Shown: piece by piece, positions 46,300 through 58,165 of the stretch
Layout: each line of letters begins with the position of its first letter
How positions within the stretch are numbered: the stretch's first letter is position 1
From: Nipponacmea schrenckii
Taxonomy: Eukaryota; Mollusca; Gastropoda; Lottiidae
NCBI GenBank assembly: GCA_030562195.1
Contig: JAUJPP010000011.1
Coordinates: 3,906,001-3,970,000 of the forward strand
Reading direction: 5' to 3'
Length of the DNA stretch: 64,000 bases
Made by a program: the position numbers and the translations under genes
Notes under the pieces: generated by a model
The model's database searches: none
What the model was told of the DNA's origin: nothing
The model's input: only the letters and a program-made list of their open reading frames with translations

Positions 46300-46645
46300 A
46301 TGTCAAACAAATGGTGGCTGTGGGTTCTAATTATGATCAGCGTGTGAAGTCTGATGACCTTGAGTAAGTCACCTTCACTCAATTCCAGTCCACCCAGTTG
46401 TAAAATGGTACGGATAATGAATGGGGATGTGGTTTTGACATGTTGAGGGTGTGGTGTGGACACGATAAAAGAGGAAGTATGATGAATGGGGGGTGTGGTT
46501 TGGAAACGATGAGAGAGGAAGTATGATGAATGGGGTGTGGTTGGGACACGATGAGAGAGGAAGTATGATGAATGGGGTGTGGTTGGGACACGATGAGATT
46601 GGAAGTATGATGTAAGGGGGTGTGGTTGGGACACGATAATCAAAG
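46300..46645. repeat. SINE-2 head/CORE followed by a ~41-bp tandem repeat
   Basis: Bases 46300-46420 hold a SINE-2 start, with a weak B-box-like GGGTTCTAATTATGA then TGATGACCTTGAGTAAGTCA and CAGTCCACCCAGTTGTAAAATGG. It is then replaced by about five units of GAATGGGGTGTGGTTGGGAC plus ACGATGAGAGAGGAAGTATGAT. Confidence 0.75.
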
Positions 46646-46812
46646 TATGATAATTAAGATATACGAAATAACCCTCATTATTGTAGGAGTGTATTTCATG
46701 TTGTAGAGAAATATTAATTTGATGTCAGAATATAGACACATTAAATTATTGAGTCAGTTTTAATAGAAATATTTTATATATTTATCACACATATTTCATT
46801 GAAATTATACAT

Positions 46813-46998
46813 ATCATTCTGATGACCTTGAATAAGTCATCTTCACTCATAATTCCAGTCTATCCAGCTGTAAATGAGTATGGATAATCCAGGAGAGATC
46901 AATGCCAAGAGGTTTGGCCAAGGACCAGCTGCTAGAAAGGATCCCTGTCACGGCGGACTTATGAACCGAACTTGTTATTCTTGTAAAATATAGTTGCT
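46813..46998 (+). mobile_element. SINE-2 (CORE-like) copy, body and 3' part
   Basis: In order it carries TCTGATGACCTTGAATAAGT, CATCTTCACTC, CCAGCTGTAAATGAGTATGG, ATCAATGCCAAGAGGTTTGG, CCAAGGACCAGCTGCTAGAA and TTGTTATTCTTGTAAAATA. This is the most complete copy of the 3' half. The tRNA head is not clear. Confidence 0.75.
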
Positions 46999-48590
46999 TC
47001 TTCCTTTTCTTTCTTTCTTTCTTTCAGTCAAACCTAGAAATTTTGAAGAATTCTCCCTATGACAATCGTGTCGTGAGAAAAAATTAGGCCCTGAGGCCTG
47101 GTTCACATCAACTTAAATTTCAATAAAATCCTGGTTTTAAGTATAATATTAATCTAATTAGAATATATTTAAAGGAATTTTAGTGACTGACCAATCAGAT
47201 GACAGGAACATTAAAATCTTTTTGGTTTAAATTTTCTGGAATAAGGTTCAAGGTTTTGTATTTTTGTATTTCTACCAATTGTGATTTTATCTGAATTAAT
47301 TCAGTTTTATAGAATTTGGTCCCAGTGATAGGACAAAATACAACAACTTTGTGTCTTCAGCCTGGGATCCACAGGGGCTAGGCACTGGTTACTGAGAATT
47401 TAGCCCCACCAATTGTTCTTTCTCAGAACTTTCTTCAGTTAACAGAGATTGATCCTGGAATTTTTGTGCCTTAGAATCTTCAGAAATACGTCCTCTGGGT
47501 TCTATATTTTAGAATTTCCTGTGGGAAGGGGGAGCACTAGGACAAATATTTAATATCCCTGTACCAATTCAGTCCTGGGACGGAGCTTGGGGTCTTTCCC
47601 TCTATATAGTATCATTTTCTGTTATTATTATTGAGTTTACTTCTATATTTGGTATTTGATTGATGGTCTTGTATTATTTGTATTTATTTACCTTCAATAA
47701 ACAACCTTTTACAACTGTCATTGGGTCTCCATTGATTTAACATCAGGTATCAAATTTATCAGTTATTCACTGATACAACAAATATCTTAGTATGTTAATA
47801 TTAATTATAATATATCATATCTTAGAATTTTAATATTGATTGTATTTCATTGAAAAACATAAACATAACATTATACAGTGGTTATCAGCTGTTGATATAA
47901 AACAGCTGGCGCCACAGGGTTAATTCTTCAGCTGGTTCCAATAGGGTTAACTTGACTTCCCTATTTCATATCATGTAAATATTACATTATAAAACTTGAA
48001 CGATTTTTAGAAGAGAGGAGTTTAAGACTTGAACGACTTTTAGAATTGTGCTCATTCCATGATATTTTTCTGCTTGTGATTGTTCTGCTTGTGATTGATT
48101 GTGAAGTAAGGAGACAGCTATATTACAAGACAATATTATATGATAAACACACTTCTTTATTAAAATTAGAACACTATTATAGATATACTACTCCTTCCTT
48201 TAATTTTAACATAGAAAAAGGACAACAACAACTTGCTCCATGTGGTAATATACAATCTATACGTCATCAAATTCAATAGGTGCTACAGAAATCAAACCTT
48301 CACTCACTGAATTTGAGCAGAAATAAAAGGAAGGAGTAGTATATCCATAATAATGATGTTCTTAGTTTAATGTTCTATGTACGTCTAAATATCATTTAAG
48401 GATTACACTTCTTCATCGTCTTAATTCCATTACCTTTATATTAAAGACTATTAAGAAGTTTGATTATTATTTAAATAGTCATGTGACGTCATGTTTTTTA
48501 AAACCATCATGTCTAACACCATCATGTCTAACAGGTGTATATTAAAACAGTTAAAATATCAAAAAAATTGAAGAAATGTGATTATTCTAT
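46999..48590. other. Intron/intergenic sequence with no recognised feature
   Basis: This is AT-rich DNA downstream of exon B. A reverse-complemented, diverged copy of the 62-kb unit (TTTCTGGAATAAGGTTCAAG) lies near 47.23 kb. A frame at 48046-48279 looks like chance: no domain, no splice support. Confidence 0.35.
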
Positions 48591-49500
48591 AGTACCAGTA
48601 TTGTCTAGTGTTTATGATGTGATTTGAATTTTGATGTATTTTGTTTAAAAGTTTTATGAATGATGATAAAGTTATCTAAAAATCTATAATATACCCAATA
48701 AACCCTGTATATATATTTTTCTAGTATATTATAATAAGTTGATATATACAGTGATACAGATTTGATGTCATGTGACATGTATCATATGATTTTAGATACT
48801 GTGTCAATTCAAATTGAAAATGATTTAACAGGGATATAATACACATTTAAAAATATTGAGGCTATTATTTTAAATGGATACAATTATGATAAGAACCAAC
48901 AAGAGTGAGTGTTTGAAAATGGATTTAATATCCAAGTAATTTATGAAAAGTTTTATTTGGATGGATCACAATTGATAACAAACTGTGTGAAAGTGTGAAA
49001 TGGAATAGTTTAAATAAAATATGGATTATTGAAATGAACAGGAATCTTATTTAAAATGGATTTTACATCTATCTTGATTAATGGGTTAAGGAAGTTTGGA
49101 GAAATCTAAAAAATTCAAGTGTTGTTTTGGAGTATATTTTTACGATATACATTATACAGTTAATTTAAACAGTGTAATAATAATTGAAAAATGGATACTA
49201 AGTACCCAAGTAAATGTCTATGAATGAAGTGATTAATTTTGATGTATTTGATAACAAGTTTTATGAATGTGAAAAGTGTAAAAAAGTTATTAATATAAAT
49301 ATGATATATAGTCTAGTATGAAATAAGTTGAAAAGTGATATAGGTCTTGAAATGAAATGACATATGGAGTTTTAGATACTGTGTCTGCAAATTGAATGGA
49401 GTTAAAAGTTGGATCTAAAAAATCAGTTGTTATTTAGGCTATGTATATGGATGGTTACAATTATATAAGTTGACAAATCAAGAGTTGAATTGATTGAAAA
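48590..49500. repeat. Diverged ~0.65-kb direct duplication
   Basis: TTTTGATGTATTTTG...AAGTTTTATGAATG (~48.63) recurs at ~49.24; TCTAGTATATTATAATAAGTTGATATA (~48.72) at ~49.31; TTTTAGATACTGTGTC (~48.79) at ~49.37; and ATGGATACAATTATGATAAG (~48.88) at ~49.45. Order is kept, with many small indels. Confidence 0.6.
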
Positions 49501-49659
49501 GACTGGATCTATATTAGTCAAAAGATGACATGAAGTGAAAGTTAAAATGTTCTGGATTGAAATGATAACATGTTAAAGTGTTGAATTAGTTAAAATAATA
49601 CATATGGATCTGTATCAGTTGGTTAAAAGGAAGAATTAAGGTTTTTAAGTCTGCAAATG

Positions 49660-50620
49660 GAGTTAAGGATATTAGGTCTAGAAAGGAATGACAGTTAGAA
49701 GGTTGATGATTAGGTCTAGAAGGAATGACAGTTGGAAGATTGATATTAGGTCTAGAAAGGAATGACAGTTAAGGAAAGGTTGAAAGGAATGACAGTTAGA
49801 ATGGTTGAAAGGAATGACAGTTAGATTTTTAGGTTGAAAGGAATGACAGTTAGAAGGTTAAATAGAAAGGAATGACAGTTTTTAAGGTTGAAAGGAATGA
49901 CAGTTAGAAGGTCTAGAAAGGAATGACAGTTGAAGGTTGATAGTTAGGGTCTAGAAAGGAATGACAGAAGGTTGATATTAGGTCTAGAAAGGAATGACAG
50001 TTAGAAGGTTGAAAGGAATGACAGTTAGAAGGTTGATATTAGGTCTAGAAAGGAATGACAGTTAGAAGGTTGATATTAGGTCTAGAAAGGAATGACAGTT
50101 AGAAGGTTGATATTAGGTCTAGAAAGGAATGACAGTTAGAAGGTTGAAAGGAATGACAGTTGGAAGGTTGATATTAGGTCTAGAAAGGAATGACAGTTAG
50201 AAGGTTGATATTAGGTCTAGAAAGGAATGACAGTTGGAAGGTTGATATTAGGTCTAGAAAGGAATGACAGTTAGAAGGTTGAAAGGAATGACAGTTAGAA
50301 GGTTGATATTAGGTCTAGAAAGGAATGACAGTTAGATTGATATTAGGTCTAGAAAGGAATGACAGTTGGAAGGTTGATATTAGGTCTAGAAAGGAATGAC
50401 AGTTAGAAGGTTGATATTAGGTCTAGTAAGGAATGACAGAAGGTTGAAAGGAATGACAGTTGGAAGGTTGATATTAGGTCTAGTAAGGAATGACAGAAGG
50501 TTGAAAGGAATGACAGTTAGAAGGTTGATATTAGGTCTAGTAAGGAATGACAGAAGGTTGAAAGGAATGACAGTTAGAAGGTTGAAAGGAATGACAGTTA
50601 GAAGGTGTGGTATCTGTGTT
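49660..50620. repeat. 37-bp minisatellite, about 25 units
   Basis: The unit is GAAGGTTGATATTAGGTCTA plus GAAAGGAATGACAGTTA. A 20-bp short form without GATATTAGGTCTAGAAA is interspersed. Confidence 0.93.
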
Positions 50621-50875
50621 TGTCTGGTGTGTAACTGAGTCTAGTTCTGGTAAACTATTTAAGAAAATAACTGAGTTATCTTATAGAGATTATCAGTGAT
50701 ATTATGATAACATCTTACCAGTTATTTCTTCAACATCCCACAAATATCTCCTGTATATTCATTAAAATAACTTAGATTACAGATATAAACACAGTTATTT
50801 CCCTTGATAAAACTCTCGGTAGACGACTGACATGTGATAACTATTATCTGACCTGAGCGAAGATTAGTTAAGAGT

Positions 50876-51212
50876 TGAAATGAACTCTTCTGCACCGAAT
50901 AGGTTAATGAAGACGTGCAAAATCATGCAGGGTGCAATGAGGGAGATTTATCAGGACAGATGGCACTAGCCTAAACTTTTTACAATTTCCAACTGTCAAG
51001 GGATCTCTAACGTGCACAGCCTGTAGTACACAGGGACTCAGTTTATTGTCACATCCAAACGACTAGATGCTTTTCCTTGACAGTCCCTTCGACCTGCATC
51101 ACTGACATGGAGAAACTGGGTTGATAAATCCAAAAGTTTATCTTGACCTTTGGGGGGATTGAACCCTGGACCCTCAGGTTAGGGAGCAATCGTCTAACTT
51201 TCTGAGCATACA
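50876..51212 (-). mobile_element. SINE-1, near full-length
   Basis: The minus-strand head contains TATGCTCAGAAAG (A-box-like) and GGTTCAATCC (51165-51156, canonical B-box). The body matches the 38.7-kb copy: GACATGGAG/ATGCAGGTCG, AACTGAGTCC, GTGCACGTTAGAGATCCCTT, and CCTCATTGCACCC. The tail is slightly truncated. Confidence 0.85.
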
Positions 51213-51477
51213 CAACTCCTGATAAGAAGAATTTTAAGTTCATGATATTCACCTAGTTAAACTATGAAATGTGGTGACTTTAATTAGCATTGAAGTGTGC
51301 TTCATCTAACAAAATTTACAACATTGCCCACTCTACAGTGTCAGCTAAACCATGTGATGAGGGATAACATGTAAAACTGTTTATGATAGAAATTAGCAGA
51401 CATCTATATCACCGTTCACAAAAAATCTGAAGATTAAAACAGACTTGTCTGATTTCTTAAATAAGTAGGCCTACTCT

Positions 51478-51722
51478 CTTAGTGCAAGTCGGATGAACTG
51501 ACCTGGAAAAGCATCTAGTCGTTCAGATGTGACAATAAACCTAGGTCCCGTGTGCTACAGGCTGTGTACATTAGAAATTCCTTAACAGTTGGATATCATA
51601 CAAAGAGCAGGCTAATGCCAATGTCCTGGTCAACTTTTCCTCACTGCATACTGCATGGCGCTACTCGTCTTAATTAAACCATTCAGTACAGAAGAGTAGT
51701 AAAACTCAGTTCATTTTATTTT
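51478..51722 (+). mobile_element. SINE-1 without head, plus strand
   Basis: It contains TAGTCGTTCAGATGTGACAA, CGTGTGCTACAGGCTGTGTA, GAGCAGGCTAATGCCAATGT and AGAAGAGTAGTAAAACTCAG. It lies 270 bp from the opposite-strand copy, so the pair forms a large imperfect inverted repeat. Confidence 0.78.
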
Positions 51723-52234
51723 AATATCCGTGTAGGAAGATAAAACTTATAAAAATAAATCCCAGTAACAGTGTTCATTTTTCTATTTTCCCTTTTTCCC
51801 CCAAAATTTCAACGTCCGTAACTCGATATTGCCTACTGTAAATGAATCATTTTAAATGTAAGATATTTTTCAGCCTAGTAAATAGCGAGGATTGACTATG
51901 TCAACTCTTTGATAATTACTTATTAACTACTTCAGGCTAAAAATAGAATATTTGTTGAAAGTGAAAGTAGAGGCATGAATGAAATGTAGGGTGTATTTTT
52001 GAACTAGTAAACTTTACCTGATAAATTTCACAGTTTACATCAAAAAGGTCATTAGACTTGAGCAGATTTCTTTATCATTAAATTCTATAGACAAGGACAC
52101 TGAGTGTTAGAGAGGGTATGTTTTCCTGAAGGCAAGCGTGAAATTTCTTTTGGCAAGTGAATTTTCCAAATTTTGCTGGCAAAATTTTGTTTTGAAAATT
52201 GGGGAAAGTTATTTTGTTTAACTTAGTCAGTTTC

Positions 52235-53024
52235 TGGACTGTATGTAATCTGGTAACTCTGACTGTACCCTGCTACTAGTATAATATATTTGGGGCTATG
52301 GACTGTCAGTAATCTGGTAACTCTGTACCCTGCTACTAGTATAATATATTTGGGGCTATGGACTGTCAGTAATCTGGTAACTCTGACTGTACCCTGCTAC
52401 TAGTATAATATATTTGGGGCTATGGACTGTCAGTAATCTGGTAACTCTGTACCCTGCTACTAGTATAATATATTTGGGGCTATGGACTGTCAGTAATCTG
52501 GTAACTCTGTACCCTGCTACTAGTATAATATATTTGGGGCTATGGACTGTCAGTAATCTGGTAACTCTGTACCCTGCTACTAGTATAATATATTTGGGGC
52601 TATGGACTGTCAGTAATCTGGTAACTCTGTACCCTGCTACTAGTATAATATATTTGGGGCTATGGACTGTCAGTAATCTGGTAACTCTGACTGTACCCTG
52701 CTACTAGTATAATATATTTGGGGCTATGGACTGTCAGTAATCTGGTAACTCTGACGGTACCCTGCTACTAGTATAATATATTTGGGGCTATGGACTGTCA
52801 GTAATCTGGTAACTCTGACTGTACCCTGCTACTAGTATAATATATTTGGGGCTATGGACTGTCAGTAATCTGGTAACTCTGACGGTACCCTGCTACTAGT
52901 ATAATATATTTGGGGCTATGGACTGTCAGTAATCTGGTAACTCTGACTGTACCCTGCTACTAGTATAATATATTTGGGGCTATGGACTGTCAGTAATCTG
53001 GTAACTCTGACTGTACCCTGCTAC
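52235..53024. repeat. 57/63-bp minisatellite, about 13 units
   Basis: The unit is GGGGCTATGGACTGTCAGTA, ATCTGGTAACTCTG(ACTGT)ACC, CTGCTACTAGTATAATATATTT. Units with and without the extra GACTGT or GACGGT hexamer occur in blocks (six short units in a row in the middle). Confidence 0.95.
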
Positions 53025-53764
53025 CGTTGTAAGATTATGATGTATTTATACTGTCGTTGAAGTAACTTATAATAGGGTAGATTATTTCTCTTAACTTGTG
53101 TTTTTCTCGTCTAATATCTATGACGTAAAGATTGCTAGAGTTACAGTTATATATATATATTATTTTACATCTTTCTCCATTCTCAGTTCCACCAACATAG
53201 TATCTTTTACTTTTACATAGTTCTAATATCAACCCGAACTTGTGAATCTGTACAGTATTTGGATGTAAAACTATGTTTTATTTCTGTGGATACTATAGTT
53301 TTCTCGTGGAAATTTACAGTGCTGGATGGTATATAACAGTCATTTGGTTTCAAAACTTCTGTTTTTGATGATGTTCTGTTGAATTTCATGGCGTTGTTTT
53401 TAAGCTGGATAGATAATCAGATGTAAAACTGTGAAATGGTATTTTGTTGATGAAGGGTGTTCATGTTTTTGTTGTGTTAATATATTTCAGTTCATTGATT
53501 TTAAACTGTTTATTTCAAATTTGTGTGAAGTTCTCTCCAATAGCTGGTTGCTGGATTATGTTTAATTTTTGGTTTTGAAACTTAAAACTGCTGAATACCT
53601 TTTTGAGAAAATTGACATTTTGCGGTACCTTCTTCAAAAGCGAGCAGATTATTCTTGTGAAATTCTGTAAATTTTGATTATAATTTTTGATGAAAACGTC
53701 TTAAATTCTAAACCATTAGCTTGATTACTAATTCTTTATTAACAGGAAAACTGATTAAAAATTA

Positions 53765-54072
53765 GAATTTTAAAACTTGGCCAATAAGAGCTTATATTTA
53801 TCAGTAGATAAACCTGCTACCATAAATAACATAACAGAATCCTTATAGAATCTGATATACACAACAAAAAAAAAACAAAGTAATTATCCATAAAAATGCA
53901 ATTGATGATTGAAAAACGCTTTATGAATTGATTAAGTGTTTTTCAATAATTACTTAGTTTTGTGAGTTTTCCAGATTTTAAGGGATTCTGTTACTTTATA
54001 ACACCAGGTAAGTTCAAATTCACTGATGAATATATACTCATATTGACCATTCTTGGAATTAAATTTATTCCC
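53765..54072. mobile_element. MITE family 1, near full copy
   Basis: Left: AACTTGGCCAATAAGAGCTT, ATATTTATCAGTAGATAAAC, CATAACAGAATCCTTATAGA. Right, inverted: AAGGGATTCTGTTACTTTAT, AACACCAGGTAAGTTC, CACTGATGAATATATACTCA, TATTGACCATTCTTGG. The two halves pair over most of their length. Confidence 0.75.
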
Positions 54073-54917
54073 ATTCTAAGGGAATTTTAAATTTTATATA
54101 TTTAAGGTTAGAAATATTTCAGATTATGCTATATTATGCAATATATGCTATATTATGCTATATAGGCTAAGATTATGCTATATAGGCCTATAGGTTAGAA
54201 ATGTAAGATATAAATTATTACAGACTTGTCACTTTAAAATAATATTCCTGAGTGTGAATAAACTTTATATTTATAATTATCTATAAAACATATATTTCAC
54301 ACTCCACTCCAGATAGCACATAGAAATATATTTCAAATTGAACCTTTTTATCTACTAAATATATGTGGGAAGTATTTTAACATAAATTGATGAAGGTCAA
54401 GGTTACTGCCTGGTAACTAGAAGTTGAAATTCTACCAGTGAAACCAGTACTAAAAGTTTAAACAACTCACATTTGGCATGTTTTAGACTTATTTGGTTAA
54501 GAAGATTTTAAAACAGTGGTTAACAATTTAATAAGTGCATGTGTTTTAACTGCGAATTCTGGAGACTGTGCAACAAGTTGTGTGACTTTAACATGTTAAT
54601 GACTGCACATGTGACTTCTGGAAACTGTGCCTAAACTGGACATATTCCTTCTGTGATTATGTTGGAGTGTTTTTGGTGAATAATTGTTGTAAGATAATTT
54701 TCATCTCGAAGTTTGTGACCATCAACGGTAAAGAGATTGTTTGATAGGCGTTATTTTGTTGTCTGAAATGTTTAGCATTCTATATGTCTGGTTTGTGGAA
54801 GTGAAATAGTTTATTGAAAACAGATTCTGGGTGTCAGTTTTCTAAGTTATAAATAATCAATTAAGATAAATATTTTCTGGTATTTATTGCTGATTGGTAG
54901 AACTTTATGAGTACCGA

Positions 54918-54947
54918 GAAATAATAATAATAATAATAATAATAATT
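54918..54947. repeat. (AAT)n microsatellite
   Basis: Nine consecutive AAT/ATA triplets, the only long perfect trinucleotide run noticed in the window. Confidence 0.95.
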
Positions 54948-55309
54948 CACTTGTTTTGCCTCAAATTATTTCTCAGTTTCTACGGCGCCTTCGATCAATA
55001 TATTTCTGTAAAAGAAGTATTAGTGCACTATTAAACAAAACAGTTTTAAAGTTTTTCCTGAAAGTGTTAATAGATTTTGAAAATTGCAGTTTGGACGGTA
55101 AATTGTTCTATAAGACAGGTGCTAAGTATGAGACACCTCGCTTGGTGATGTCACGGTTATACAGGGGAGAATAGTAGGTACCTTTATATCAAGGTAGAAT
55201 ATGATATAATAACACTATGTAGATTGAAAAGTTCAATGCTTTATTTAATAAAAGATTAGCAAGAAATCATACAGTTCAAGTTAGAGAAGGACTTGTGTTT
55301 GATACAGGG

Positions 55310-55512
55310 TTTGCTCTATAAAGATCCATCCACAGTGTTCCCTAACTTCAGGGTCCAGGGTTCAATCCTGGCAAAGGTCAAATGAATTTTGGATTTTTCA
55401 AAACATTGAAAAAAAGTAGGCTTATGCTGATGTTTTTCCCTTATTAAACCCTGCATGACATTTATTAGCCAATAAAGTGTAGGGAAGTAGGATGTAAAAC
55501 TTTACTAGATTT
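55310..55512 (+). mobile_element. SINE-1, plus strand, internally deleted
   Basis: The head part GGGTCCAGGGTTCAATCCTG (canonical B-box) is followed by the AAGTAGGCTTATGCTGATG body and TTAGCCAATAAAGTGTAGGG, AAGTAGGATGTAAAACT. The middle of the element is missing. Confidence 0.75.
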
Positions 55513-55664
55513 TAAGGTGGCTGTAAATGTTTTCAAGAGTAATGTACAAGAATTTTGTAGTATTGTGTTGCTGGTAAAACGTTGTCTTGGTTATTCAATT
55601 TAAATTAAGTGTTACAAATATCAAAATTTACTATTATTAGCTGTATGGTCTATTGGCAAGTTTC

Positions 55665-55795
55665 AGAGGTGGGTTGGAAATTATGGAGGTGTAAGCAATT
55701 TGGAAGAGGGTAGTAAGAAGTTGTAGAAGGGGTAAGAAGTTGTAGAAGGGTGGGTAAGAAGTTGTAGAAGGGTGGGTAAGAAGTAGAGGGGGCAG
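55665..55795. repeat. ~21-bp G-rich tandem repeat
   Basis: GGTAAGAAGTTGTAGAAGGG with G/TGGG ends occurs four to five times. Note G/GTAAGAAG at each unit start. Confidence 0.85.
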
Positions 55796-56276
55796 CATGC
55801 CCTGCCCTGTATATTGGGTGTCAGTCAAGATGAAGTAACAGACCAACATAGGTAAAATATTTCCCCAGTATTAAAATACGTACACTAATATCATACTAAA
55901 TGTGTTTACCACATGGTGACTGCTAGAGTAATATAAGTTACAATCAAACTGTAGAAAGAGTTGAGTAATTTGGTATGAGGTAGAGTTGAGTTTGACAGGC
56001 TAGATATCTTTTGGAAATAGTTCTGTGCTGAAATTAGGTGGAATTAGTTGAAAGATGATTATAAACATAATTTCAAAAACACTTGCAGGGTAAAAGACTT
56101 TGCTGTGTTTGGAGTTTATGGACACAGAAGCACTGGCCAAGATGTTATTATATTGCTAACACATGATATGTTAATTTTCAAGTGATCATTTCTTGTAGTC
56201 TAGGTTACTTCAGTAGTAATGCTTATCTCGTATAGAGGCACTGGCCAAGGTTATGACAAGAAATGTAATAACATGA

Positions 56277-56365
56277 AATGAGTGGAGTTCTACGTCCTAC
56301 TTTTCTGCACCTAATGGGCTAATGAAGACAATGCAATGCAGTGTGCAATGAGGGAATTTTTACAG
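56277..56365 (-). mobile_element. SINE-1 tail fragment
   Basis: AAATGAGTGGAGTTCTACGT, CCTACTTTTCTGCACCTAAT, GGGCTAATGAAGAC and GTGCAATGAGGGAA are present; the copy is truncated thereafter. Confidence 0.7.
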
Positions 56366-57639
56366 AAAATTCAAATTGCTTCCAGTATGTATCACTGGGT
56401 TTGATGTTATTACTGAAATAATTTGAAACTTGGGTTATCTTGATGTAAACCTGGGAATAGTGTATAATAACTCTAAATCACCTCCAACTCCTAGAATTGA
56501 CATACGTGAAATTAGACGGCAACATTGAGATAAATTGGAAAGAATTTGAGTAGGTGATGAACATGAATTATAAAATTTAATTATTTTTAACTTTCTAAGT
56601 GGGCAGGAAGAAATAATTCTCAATGTTTTAGGACGACTTTTCATTATTATTTTCACAGAGAGGATAGATTGTAGCTCGTTAGATTAGACTGTTGAAGTCT
56701 TGATATCATTAATGGATGTTCCATAGGGCCAAAACTCAGTTTACTAGTTGTACAGTTGCATGTGCATCATCGGTAGTCTTGTACATCGGGAGCTGTCAAT
56801 AATGTGTGACTTTGTGATCGAGACTAAAGTTGTTCAGAAATCAGATAAACTCAGTAGAAACACTGCGAGTTCAGCCATAAAGCTGGTTTTTAAAGCTAGC
56901 TTCACTTCACAATTCCCAGTGGAGACCCGGTTAATTTCTTGGTATCATTGAATAGTTGTAAGCTGGGGGTAATCTTAGTGTAAGAAGTCCAAATATGGTA
57001 TGATACGATATGATACAATCATTTATATCTCTGATATATATAAAACACCCTAATTGGCCTTCTACTTTATAAAACAATTTACAACTATAAATCGGGGAAC
57101 TAAAGGTTTTGAAAAGATAAACTGAGTGAAAAAGGGATTAAAAGATATTTTTGCCTTGTGTATTTAAAAGTGCTTCATGAAAAAATTTCCCTTAAAAATC
57201 TGAATATTTTCTTGGTTTATCATTTTAAAAGTTGTCAGATGGGGGTTTTTAATTAGTTAATTAGTTCGTTAGTATGGTATCCTTTAATTTAATGATACAA
57301 TTTAAATTTAAATATATTGATTTTAAAAATAAAAAAAACCCCTTAATTGGGTGTTAATTACTGGTATAAAACCAAATTTACAAAAAAATAAATGAGGTTT
57401 TATAACATTTCTATATGATATTATTCTACTACAAGTTTAATTGTATACGGTAAATAGCTTATTTAGTTTTTCAAATATTTTGTGGTCCCACACAAAATGT
57501 AAAGTTGAAAAAAGAAAAACTTTTGCATTTGTGAGGAGATTGTGTGAGGCGAGTTGTGTGAGGGGTTTTAAAATTTTTAAGGGTTGAGCAAATTCGCCAA
57601 AGGGTTATTTCAAAACAAATGCTGGTTTAGACCGTCTGA

Positions 57640-58165
57640 AAGGTTAGTTTTACCCTAGGTCTTGTAGAAAGTTGAGGGTGAGGGGTGTTGTGGTGAGGAG
57701 AGTTGTGGTGAGGAGAGTGTGGTGGGGTGATTGGGGGGTTGTGGTGAGGGGGGTTGGTGAGGAGAGTTTTGTGAGGAGGGTTGGGGTTTGTGGTGAGGGT
57801 TAGTGGTGAGGAGAGATTGGTGAGGAGGGTTGTGTGAGGAGGGTGTTTATGGTGAGGAGAGTTGTGGTGAGGGGGGGTGTGGTGAGGAGAGTTTTGGTGA
57901 GGAATGTTGTGGTTGTGGTGAGGAGAGTTGTGGTGAGGAGAGTTGTGGTGAGGAGAGTTGTGGTGAGGAGGGTTGTGGTGAGGAGAGTTGTGGTGAGGAG
58001 AGTTGTGGTGAGGAGAGATTAGGTGAGGAGGGTTGTGGTGAGGAGGGTTGTGATGAGGAGGGTTGCAGTCAGGAAGGTTGTGTCTGGAGAGTTGTAGTGA
58101 AGAGAGTTGTGGTATGGTGAGGAAGGAGAAGTTGTAGTGAGGGGTGTTGTGGTGACGAGGGTATG
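57640..58165. repeat. 15-bp G-rich, C-poor tandem array
   Basis: Units of GGTGAGGAGAGTTGT and GGTGAGGAGGGTTGT occur, more irregular at the left. The plus strand is almost free of C for about 500 bp. The 15-bp unit keeps plus frames open (Cys-Gly-Glu-Glu-Ser repeats), which is not evidence of a gene. Sequence from 57.15 to 57.64 kb also looks homopolymer-rich and irregular. Confidence 0.9.

Noticed and set aside
54956..55174. 72-codon plus frame
   Set aside because: It opens at TTG after an (AAT)n tract; no splice borders or homology. It could be an alternative exon but nothing supports it.
56748..56951. 67-codon plus frame considered as a fourth alternative first exon
   Set aside because: No donor in phase 1 like exons A-C; only a weak CCG/GTTAAT near the end.
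57830..58120. Cys-Gly-Glu repeat protein resembling a metallothionein-like or keratin-associated peptide
   Set aside because: It is a 15-bp G-rich array; two frames are open together, with no splice sites or signal.
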